The notes below the pieces were generated by a model. It was not told where the DNA came from. It ran no database searches and saw nothing but the letters and a program-made list of their open reading frames with translations. This document shows, piece after piece, positions 53,279-61,479 of a DNA stretch of 64,000 bases. Position 1 is the first letter of the stretch. Every line of letters begins with the position of its first letter. Position numbers and translations under genes: made by a program. Source of the DNA: Lithodes maja (taxonomy: Eukaryota > Arthropoda > Malacostraca > Decapoda > Lithodidae); assembly GCA_037953745.1 (NCBI GenBank), contig JBAKBP010006569.1:1-64000 (forward strand), in the 5' to 3' direction.

Positions 53279-55453
53279 TTAGGCCAAAAGAAATAGAGCT
53301 AGGATCTTTCTGTATGTATTTCTCTGTCCCAAATGACCAGAGTTTCCGTCATGAGCTAATCCCATTACAGCAGATCTGATGGAGGTAGGGATGATTACCT
53401 GATGTACTATAGACCAAGTATCTGAGTCAGGCCTATCAGGCGGGTGAAAACTACACATAAGGACCCCTTTGTGATAGTAGATGTTAGGGTTTTTCCCATT
53501 TATGGGTTTGTCATCAGCAATGTGCCTGAGCTTAGCAAGTGAAGTGTCTGCCTCTTGAGCTTGTATGAGGTTTTCCCTAGACATGATCTGGGTGAACAAG
53601 GTATCCTGACCGGAGGGTAAGAGAGAGTCATTAGACACTGCAGCAGTTTGTGAACGGGTGACAGCGCAAACTGGGAAAATGTGTGGTTTCTCCTGATCTA
53701 GCTTTGCAGTAGGACTGTATAACATGGGTTTGTCTCTCACTATCATGTCAGGAATCATCCCATGTCCAGCCAAGTCATTTCCTAAAAGGAAAGTTACCCC
53801 CGGAATAGGAAGATCTGTATCCAAGACAGCTACTCTAACTGACCCCTGGATCAGGTCACTGCCTATCTGTATATCAGCCATGTCTGCAGTATGACCAGAG
53901 CTTAAAGATTTAAGTGTAACTTTTCCCCCAGTGTAGTGGTTCTCAACTGAAGGCAAGGCAGTCTTACACAACAAGCTTTGGGCTGATCCAGTGTCTCTTA
54001 AGATGGTAACTGGGTAAGTCTGTGAGTCATCTGGAAGAGAGACAGTTCCAGGTACCTTAAAGGCAGAAAAAGGATCAGAAGAGGCATTCTGGGTATGTAT
54101 ACATGTTATAGGTGCCCCAGATGGTTTTGTTTGTTTTTGAAGTCTTTGAGAAGTGGCAAGTGTGAGTTTGTATGCAGCAGAGGTCTTACACTTAGGATGT
54201 GTACACTGCATGATGTTATGCCCTGTCTGTTTACAATATGAGCAGAAGTCTTCAGACTTTCCTTGACTTTGAGATGGGCTTTTGGGAGCATTTGTTTGCG
54301 ACATGACCTTAGACACAGGGTTATAGCTTGAGGAGACTCTCACATTTGGGTTTTTTGTCCTATCATAGCTTGGTACAACCCTATGGATTAAAGCATAACT
54401 GTCAGCTAATTGAGCAGCCTTGGTAAGGTCATTCACTCCCTTCTCCTCTATATATACTAGCATACTGGGCGGTAACCTACGCTTCCACTCCTCTAGAACA
54501 ACAAGGTTAACTAACTCTGTGAAGGTGGTGACTTTTTTAGCAGCTAACCATTTTTTAAGCATCCGTAGTTTATCCATGGCAAACTCCAAAAATGTATGTT
54601 TTTCTGGCTTGATGTAGTTCCGAAAAGTTCTACGGTAATGATCAGCGGTGATAGCATAAGCATCTAATATAGCGCTCTTTACAAAGTCATAGTCATTAAC
54701 GTCCTCCAGGTGATTGAAAGTTTTCTGAGCTCTTCCTACGAGTTTGGGTTGGAGAAGCCATGGCCATTCCTCTTTTGGCCATTTAAGGTGTTCAGCAGTT
54801 TTCTCAAATGTGGAGAAAGATTTCTCTGGGTCACTCTCGTCAAAGGGTGGTACTAGGGAGATGTTTTTAGATAGTTGGAATCTTGGCTTCTGGGCTTCCA
54901 TTTCGGTCTTCTGCAACTGTAATTTCTCTTCTTTGAGGCGTTTTGTTTCTTCCAAGTTTTGAATTTTAGCAATTTCTAGTTCTCTGTCCTTCTCTTTCTC
55001 CCGTTGTTGTGTCTCTCTGTCTTTCTCTTTCTCCCGTTGTTGTGTCTCAAGTTTCAAGAGTTCTAGTTGCCGATCTTTCTCTTTCTCCAGAAGCTGCTGC
55101 CGAAACTTTTCCCTTTCAAAATCTAGTCTGTCTTCTGACCACGGCTCAGGAGATTGAGAGTGTTTCCCCTGGGAGTTTTCCTGTATGGTACTCTGGGAAT
55201 CTTCATCATTATCAGCCATTATCATTGAACTACTCATGGGAGTAAGTGAATCTACAGCTTCAGCAGGTAAGATTTCTCTATTTGTCAGTTCTTCTATGAC
55301 TGTGTTTTTCAGAATTTCTTTAGTGTGTGAACTCTCATAGCTTATGTCAAAGGAATAAGCTATAAACTTCCAATCATCCTTGGAGATCACCTGACCTTTA
55401 AGTTTGTCTATAGAGGGCTCTCGACAAAATTGTTTAGCATTAAACTTTGCCAT
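53279..55453 (-). CDS. Ty3/gypsy Gag-protease with integrase zinc finger, Gmr1-like, truncated
   Basis: 724 codons. Residues 1-70: a small helical N-terminal domain (ISKDDWKFIAYSFDISYESS) of the kind at the start of many Gmr1-type Gags. About 100-190: a charged coiled coil with a tandem duplication (ETQQREKEKDR twice). About 196-370: capsid (LVPPFDESDPEKSFSTFE ... WLLQPKLVGRAQKTF), like the Gag from which vertebrate SCAN domains derive. About 404: CCHC knuckle CSYCKQTGHNIMQC. About 487: protease ILRDTGSAQSLL. About 665-715: integrase H2C2 finger (IIPTSIRSAVMGLAHDGNSG). No RT or RNase H lies between protease and integrase. A frameshift in the last codons and the inverted LTR end the frame. Confidence 0.85.
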   Translation of the reverse strand: MAKFNAKQFCREPSIDKLKGQVISKDDWKFIAYSFDISYESSHTKEILKNTVIEELTNREILPAEAVDSLTPMSSSMIMADNDEDSQSTIQENSQGKHSQSPEPWSEDRLDFEREKFRQQLLEKEKDRQLELLKLETQQREKEKDRETQQREKEKDRELEIAKIQNLEETKRLKEEKLQLQKTEMEAQKPRFQLSKNISLVPPFDESDPEKSFSTFEKTAEHLKWPKEEWPWLLQPKLVGRAQKTFNHLEDVNDYDFVKSAILDAYAITADHYRRTFRNYIKPEKHTFLEFAMDKLRMLKKWLAAKKVTTFTELVNLVVLEEWKRRLPPSMLVYIEEKGVNDLTKAAQLADSYALIHRVVPSYDRTKNPNVRVSSSYNPVSKVMSQTNAPKSPSQSQGKSEDFCSYCKQTGHNIMQCTHPKCKTSAAYKLTLATSQRLQKQTKPSGAPITCIHTQNASSDPFSAFKVPGTVSLPDDSQTYPVTILRDTGSAQSLLCKTALPSVENHYTGGKVTLKSLSSGHTADMADIQIGSDLIQGSVRVAVLDTDLPIPGVTFLLGNDLAGHGMIPDMIVRDKPMLYSPTAKLDQEKPHIFPVCAVTRSQTAAVSNDSLLPSGQDTLFTQIMSRENLIQAQEADTSLAKLRHIADDKPINGKNPNIYYHKGVLMCSFHPPDRPDSDTWSIVHQVIIPTSIRSAVMGLAHDGNSGHLGQRNTYRKILALFLLA

Positions 55454-56410
55454 TTTGATTTTAATTAGGACTAGATGAGGTAGAGAAGATTACCGCTCAA
55501 TTTATACTAGACTGACAGCTAATGTATAGAGGATGGGGTTACTATAGCTTCACATACTGTATAATATAAAGACTGGAATGAACGGCAATATTGACTAATA
55601 TGGACTCGCTTTATAGTTACCGGTAATGGTAGATTACTAACCCTGGATAACTATTAACAAGTGCATACTATATGGACTAGGGATATTTCTAGTAGAGACG
55701 GGTTACCTAATAGTCAGGTTGACACTAATATCCCAAATCAATATGATTAGTGTGAGTAACTCCCACCTGTTGAGCGAACTATGGTCGACAACAACAGGAG
55801 GGTTGATAAGCAAGGACGACAGACAAGAACCTGACCATTAGTGAACCTCGTGAGACACGATCCCTTGATATCGACACTAAAGGAAGAAGGCATGAGATTT
55901 ATGTGCGTTACGAGATCCTACTTCTAGTTACAGATATATGTTAGGTGATCGTGGATAGTCTCCTATAGTTTTGATTTGCTATAAAAGACGAGTTTAACTG
56001 GTCATTCCTATTCTGAAGAGATTCTACTTAAAGAGGGGTGACTCAGATAGGTGACCGATGTGCGAAAACGCTAATTTCGTCACATGAAAGATTAAGAGAT
56101 TGATACACAATGTCCACCACCGTCTGCCTAGTGTTAATGAACATGGATGAATATGAGGATTTGAGATGACGAGTGATCCTGACTATCTCGTAAACCACAG
56201 AACTTCCCCAACTTATGACCAACCTGAGCTATTACCTCTAAAATGCACAAACCGACTAAAGGGAAAGGAATGTATTTAAGCATCAGGAGTAATATAATAA
56301 TTCAGGCTAAAGATATCGTGACTTAAAGATAAATAATTAAATTTATGAATTTACTATGAACATTAGAAAACCCAATTCATATAATGAAGTGCAGAGATTA
56401 ATCAGAAAAG
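55454..56410 (-). other. Gypsy element 5' leader
   Basis: About 960 bp between primer-binding site and gag start, without long frames, as is common for gypsy elements with long leaders. Confidence 0.6.
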
Positions 56411-56428
56411 ATCCCGGTCAGGCCCCCA
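56411..56428 (-). promoter_or_regulatory. Primer-binding site, proline-tRNA-like
   Basis: On the minus strand TGGGGGCCTGACCGGGAT follows the LTR end (TTGTAACA) after three bases. It resembles the proline-tRNA primer site used by many retroelements, with about 4 of 18 differences, and fixes the sense direction as minus. Confidence 0.65.
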
Positions 56429-56431
56429 ATA

Positions 56432-57320
56432 TGTTACAACCCAAAGTTTGGAGAGACTAGTGGAACTAGCTTAGTTAAAGATTTGGCCCCGAAGGAGTCT
56501 AGAGGGTGACCTTTAGGTTGAACACAAAGACTGAACTTTAGTTTAAGGGTGTTCAGTATGGATAAGTACTTTTATTAATTTAGTACTTGTATTAAGGTAA
56601 AGTCTCTTTAACACTTAAAGAGCGGCCTATGCGGTATATAATATGTAGCCACCAGCGGGGTGTTTTTACCCAAAATAGGGCTGTTTACGTGATCATTTTC
56701 ATGCCTAAATAAGACCCAGAACGTAAAACAAGTATCTATCCCTGAAAGGGCATAAACAGAGCTTTCGAATGACACCATAACGATCCTTTTATGATGGCTA
56801 GTTTTCTTGCAAAAACTGTGCAACGCGAGTGCAAAAAGCATGTAATTAGGCACTTTCCCCATACAATTCCGTATATAGCGAGTGAGAGAGGGAGGGAGGA
56901 GGTGGGATTCGTGTCAGTAGGTTCGCCGCGGTGGTCTGGAGCAGTCATACGCTCGCTACTCTCCTGCCACCACTTGTCTCTCTCTCAGCAACATTACGTG
57001 CTGAAATTGCCACACGATATATGTCGAGCACCGCCACATAGTCCAGCTTTATTTAACTCTACTTATGTTGCGCGCCGCTAAAGAAGGGTTAAGAGTAGTT
57101 CTCGTATTTTAATATTTATTACTAAGATGATATTTTAATTTAAGAGTTGTTCTCGTATTTTAATCAGATTTCAAAGTAGTCTTCTGGATATTATATAGGG
57201 TTAATCTTCCTCACTTCATTTAATCATTAGGGTATAAATATATATGGATAAGAAAAGAATACACAATTTTTGTTAATATAATAAAATCAAATTTAAGTAA
57301 TATAACAAAACCATTATGTA
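56432..57320 (-). mobile_element. 5' LTR of the gypsy element (minus), interrupted and cut
   Basis: In plus-strand reading it begins TGTTACAACCCAAAG and matches the reverse of 52302-53269 to about 57318. A 477-bp TTAA MITE (56612-57088) is inserted. The U3 part beyond 57320 is missing because a LINE 3' end lies there; the rest may continue beyond the window. Confidence 0.8.
56612..57088. mobile_element. piggyBac-type MITE (type D) inside the LTR, 477 bp
   Basis: TTAA at 56608-56611 and 57089-57092. Ends CACTTAAAGAGCGGCC and GCGCCGCTAAAGAAGGG. The other LTR has a single TTAA at 53090-53093 and no insert, which defines the element exactly. Related to 29831-30220. Confidence 0.88.
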
Positions 57321-57401
57321 TTACATTACATTAATGAAGGCAACGCACCAGGCGACAAAGGCCATATGGCACGAAATAGGTAAAGACGGGAAGGAAGTTA
57401 A

Positions 57402-60400
57402 CTAAATATCATCGAGAACTCGAACATGATGAAGGAAGGACATAATACGGGAGATAGAAAACGAGGGAGATTCAGAAAGAAAATCTGCAAGACATGGCGG
57501 CCGGCGGAGGAAAGCCAGAAAAGGGAAGAAACGCGCGCGGGCAACGGAAAATAAGGGGCAATCGAGGAAAATATGGGAGACAGAAAGCTGAACGGTACAG
57601 CGCGAGCAAAGAGTCGGAGGAGAACGGGACATTAAAAACGAATGGGTAAGTCTGGTGTGGCCAATGCGGAGACGGGCCAAAGCCGTCTCCCATCGGCGAT
57701 TACGGTGGGAGGGATCAGACCACCCAGAAACGGACGGTTTGACAGAACGAAGTTTATTAACGGAGATAGCGGACCACTGAGTCCGCCACCTCGACCAAAG
57801 AAACCTGGACAAGGCAGGGAAGAAATCAGAGGCCGGGACAGCAAGTGAGGAGCGGGTACCCCGCACGGCAGCAGAACGAGCAAGGCAATCAACCCGCTCA
57901 TTACCGCAAACGCCAACGTGACTGGGAACCCAGCAAAAACGTACAAGCTTTTTGCGGACGGAAAGGCGGAAAAGCCATTCCTGAATGGAAAGAACTAAAG
58001 GGTGTAGAGCAGGGGAGGACTGTAAGATAAGTAGAGCACTGAGAGAATCAGAGAACAAAGTAAAGGACGAGGAGGGGAAGGAACACATAAAACGGAGGGC
58101 AATAAAAATAGCATAAAGTTCAGCAGTTAATATACTGGCAACGGAAGGTAAAGAATATTGATACGAGCAAGTGGGAAAAAGGACGGCAAACCCCACGCCT
58201 ACCGACGTCTTGGAGCCATCAGTAAACACAGGAGTGGTTGTAGCGTGAAGAGAGAGGTGATCTAAGAAACGAGACCGAAGAACGAGGGGAGAAGTAGAGG
58301 ACTTGGAACAAGGGAGGATGGAAGGGCAAACCGAAGGACGAGGGAAAAGCCAGGGGGGAAAAGAGCAAAAGCGGAAAGGGAGGACGTTAGAAACAGGGAA
58401 AGAGCACGATGCGAGCAGCGAGAGCATGCGGACAGAAAACGGAGAACCAAGACGGGGGTGAGACGAAAAAGTAGCAACGACCGAAGGGGGAAGGGAAAGA
58501 AATGAAGATGGGAATTGTTGAAGGCGAGCGTAAGAACGAAGGGACAGGAGAGCCCGACGGCGATAAAGAGAAGGGAAACCAGACTCAGCATAGAGGCTTT
58601 CAACAGGAGAGGAACGAAAAGCACCAAGAGCAAGACGAAGACCAGAGTGATGAACAGAATCAAGAGCATGGAGAACAGAATCAGAGGCTGAAGAGTAAAC
58701 TTGACAGCCATAATCCAACTTAGAGAGGACAAGAACCGTATGAAGCCGAAGAAGAAGTGCTCGATCAGCACCCCAAGTGAGGTGGGACAAGGACTGAAGA
58801 AGGCGGAGGCGGAGTAAGGCAGCAACCTTGAGAGAAGAAACATGAGCGGACCAATTAAGACGAGAATCAAAAGTAAGACCCAAAAAAGTAGTAGAGGAAC
58901 GATAAGGGAGGGCAGTACCATAAAGAGTAAGAGGAGGATGAGGAATAGAATGGCAACGAGTAAAGGACATCGCGCAGGATTTGGAGGTGGAAAAACGGAA
59001 CCCGTGGTGGGTTGCCCATGAAGAAACAGCCAGAATAGCGGATTGGATAAGAAGACGTAAAGCAGCAATATCTGAGTCGGCTGCGTAAATCGCAAAGTCG
59101 TCGACATACAAGGAAGACCGAACCCCGACAGGAAGAGAAGACACGATACCGTTGATAGCAATGAGAAAAAGGATGGTACTCAGGACACAACCCTGAGGGA
59201 CACCTTCCAACTGAGGGTAAAGACGAGATAAGTGGGAAGCGACTCTGACACGAAAGGACCGAGAAGAAAGAAAATTCTGAATAAAGACTCCTAGATTACC
59301 GTAAATGCCACAAGAACGGAGCTGACGCAAAATGTGGTACTTCCAGGTAGAATCATAGGCTTTTTCGAGATCGAAAAAAACAGCAATGACAGTTTGACGA
59401 CGAGCAAAAGCTGTCCTGATATAAGATTCCAAGCGAATGAGGGGGCCAAGCGTACTACGAGCACGTCTGAACCCGAACTGGGAAGAAGACAACAAATGGC
59501 GCGACTCAAGAATCCACATGAGACGAGCGTTAATCATACGTTCAAAGAGTTTACACAGGCAACTGGTAAGGACAATAGGGCGATAGTCCTGTGGGGAGAA
59601 CCCAGACTTGCCAGGTTTAAGAAAAGGGATGGTCAGGGCAGTACTCCAAGAGGGAGGGAAAACACCAGAAGACCAAATCTTGTTATAGAGAGCTAACAAG
59701 AAGACCAGAGCTTGCGAGGAAAGATGTTTGAGCATGAGATAATGGATACCATCAGGACCCTCAGAAGTGTTCTTACAGGCACGGAGAGCGGTGCGTAACT
59801 CAGATGAGGAAAAAGGAGCATTATAGGATTCGTCAGAGGAAAGACTAAAAGTAATTGGAGTACTTTCCGCAACGACTTTAAGCGAGTGAAACTCAGCAGA
59901 GAGGTGAGAACCACTACTAACTGAGCTAAAGTACGAGCCCAATCGATTAGCAATTGTTTCGGAGTCTGCCACAGAAACACCATCAATGCGGAGGACTGGA
60001 GCACGGAAGGGAAGATGTTTACCAGAGATCTTACGAATACGTTTCCAAACCGAAGCGACAGGAGTGCGAGACGTAAGAGAAGAAACATAGGACTCCCAAC
60101 TCCGGCGTTTAGCGGCTTTGGTAGTACGACGGAAAAGAGCAGACGCACGGCGAAAGAGAAAAAATGACTCCTGAGAAGCAGGGGTGAGACGCTTACGGCG
60201 AAAACTCTTCCAAGCCGCCCGTTTAACCCGGAGGGCCCTGGAACACTCAGGAGACCACCAAGGGACGCATTTAGACGAGAAAGGGCGAGATGTCCGGGGA
60301 ACGGACGTCAAAGCAGCACCGAAAACCAGATCCAGAAAAAACGAGAGCATGACACGGACCGATGAGAAAGGAGGAGGAAGCAAAGAAGGAACAGTAAGGG

Positions 60401-61094
60401 AAGCGAAAGAAGACCAGTCCGCCCGCTGGAAGCACCAACGAGGGGAGTTAGGAGTAGGAGAGTAGGTAGTCAGAGAAAGGAGAATGGGAAAATGGTCGGA
60501 ATTGTGAGAATTCTCGAGAACTGACCAATGAAAATCAAGGGAAACGGAAGGGGAACACAGGGAAAGATCGATACAGGAAAACGTAAGAGTCCGAGCATCA
60601 AAATGAGTAGGAGCACCAGAATTAAGGATAAAAAGATTACGGGCCGAGAGAAAAGGTTCAAGCCGACGACCCCGGGGCGAAATAACATTGTCACCCCACA
60701 AGGTGTGCCGACCATTAAAATCACCAAGGACTAAGAATGGAGTGGGCAACTTAGATAAAATCCCGGAGAATTCGGTAAAATCGATGGGAAGAGAAGGCGA
60801 CAAATACACAGAAACCACTGTGAACCAGCGGTCAAGATAGACTCTAGCAAAGGTGCAAGGGAAATGAGTAGAAAAGGACAGCTCTTCAAAAGGGACAGAA
60901 CGATGAATAAGAAGAAAAGTATCATAGAGAGAGTGGGGAGAACTATAAAAAGAGTAATGAGGAAAGGGAACAGGAGGAGAGAAAAGACGAGTCTCCTGAA
61001 GACAAACGACCTTAGGGGAGTGAAGAGAAAGAAGAAAACGTAAGTCAATCCTTTGAGCATTAAGACTACGAAGATTCCACTGCAAAATGGACAT
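57402..61094 (-). CDS. LINE ORF2: endonuclease, reverse transcriptase, RNase H (1230 codons)
   Basis: Endonuclease residues 1-230: QWNLRSLN, VCLQETRLF (Glu), LVLGDFNGRHTLWG (Asp/Asn), NSDHFPI (Asp-His, about 199). RT about 430-720: DYRPIVLTSCLCKLFERMIN, VFFDLEKAYDSTW, LEGVPQGCVLSTILFLIAIN, SLYVDDFAIYAAD (about 663). RNase H about 950-1085: VFTDGSKTS, ILTAELYAIFIAL, LFSDSLSAL, WVPSHVGVCGNERVDCLA; all four acidic/His positions are present. C-terminus has a CSRC...SHIFLDC zinc motif. No stop or frameshift. GC and codon use (Ser, Leu and Arg rich) differ from the AT-rich surroundings. Confidence 0.92.
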   Translation of the reverse strand: MSILQWNLRSLNAQRIDLRFLLSLHSPKVVCLQETRLFSPPVPFPHYSFYSSPHSLYDTFLLIHRSVPFEELSFSTHFPCTFARVYLDRWFTVVSVYLSPSLPIDFTEFSGILSKLPTPFLVLGDFNGRHTLWGDNVISPRGRRLEPFLSARNLFILNSGAPTHFDARTLTFSCIDLSLCSPSVSLDFHWSVLENSHNSDHFPILLSLTTYSPTPNSPRWCFQRADWSSFASLTVPSLLPPPFSSVRVMLSFFLDLVFGAALTSVPRTSRPFSSKCVPWWSPECSRALRVKRAAWKSFRRKRLTPASQESFFLFRRASALFRRTTKAAKRRSWESYVSSLTSRTPVASVWKRIRKISGKHLPFRAPVLRIDGVSVADSETIANRLGSYFSSVSSGSHLSAEFHSLKVVAESTPITFSLSSDESYNAPFSSSELRTALRACKNTSEGPDGIHYLMLKHLSSQALVFLLALYNKIWSSGVFPPSWSTALTIPFLKPGKSGFSPQDYRPIVLTSCLCKLFERMINARLMWILESRHLLSSSQFGFRRARSTLGPLIRLESYIRTAFARRQTVIAVFFDLEKAYDSTWKYHILRQLRSCGIYGNLGVFIQNFLSSRSFRVRVASHLSRLYPQLEGVPQGCVLSTILFLIAINGIVSSLPVGVRSSLYVDDFAIYAADSDIAALRLLIQSAILAVSSWATHHGFRFSTSKSCAMSFTRCHSIPHPPLTLYGTALPYRSSTTFLGLTFDSRLNWSAHVSSLKVAALLRLRLLQSLSHLTWGADRALLLRLHTVLVLSKLDYGCQVYSSASDSVLHALDSVHHSGLRLALGAFRSSPVESLYAESGFPSLYRRRALLSLRSYARLQQFPSSFLSLPPSVVATFSSHPRLGSPFSVRMLSLLASCSFPVSNVLPFRFCSFPPWLFPRPSVCPSILPCSKSSTSPLVLRSRFLDHLSLHATTTPVFTDGSKTSVGVGFAVLFPTCSYQYSLPSVASILTAELYAIFIALRFMCSFPSSSFTLFSDSLSALLILQSSPALHPLVLSIQEWLFRLSVRKKLVRFCWVPSHVGVCGNERVDCLARSAAVRGTRSSLAVPASDFFPALSRFLWSRWRTQWSAISVNKLRSVKPSVSGWSDPSHRNRRWETALARLRIGHTRLTHSFLMSRSPPTLCSRCTVQLSVSHIFLDCPLFSVARARFFPFLAFLRRPPCLADFLSESPSFSISRIMSFLHHVRVLDDI

Positions 61095-61479
61095 AATTAA
61101 AGAAAAAGAAAAAAGAAACTAAGAGGAGACAAAGGACGAAAAAACAACGAAAACAGACAAAAGAAAACCATAAAAGGAGGCAAAAGCCACCGAAAATAAG
61201 AACGCACAGAAAAAGAGGAAGGACACACATAGAAGGAAAGAAATATACACAAAGAACAATAAAGGTAAAACACACACACTTATGTACAACTAAGAAAAGG
61301 CGAATGAGGAGAACGTGGAGAATTAAAAGGAGGCAAAAGCCAACAAAAAAAGAAAGGGAAGAATACACACTTATGCACAACAATGAAAAGTCGGATGGGC
61401 GAACGGGGAGACAGATAAAGACAAATAATGAGAAAGGGAAAAATACACACTTATGTACAACAATGAAGAGGTGGATGGG
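61095..61479 (-). other. LINE inter-ORF spacer with short direct repeats
   Basis: A-rich on the plus strand. ACACTTATG(T/C)ACAAC occurs three times (near 61276, 61371 and 61448) with about 75-95 bp spacing, plus GGAGGCAAAAGCC twice. No frame joins ORF1 and ORF2. Confidence 0.75.

Noticed and set aside
52302..57320. Simple minus-strand LTR element with normal direct LTRs
   Set aside because: The left LTR reads on the plus strand and the right one on the minus strand; only inverted alignment works.
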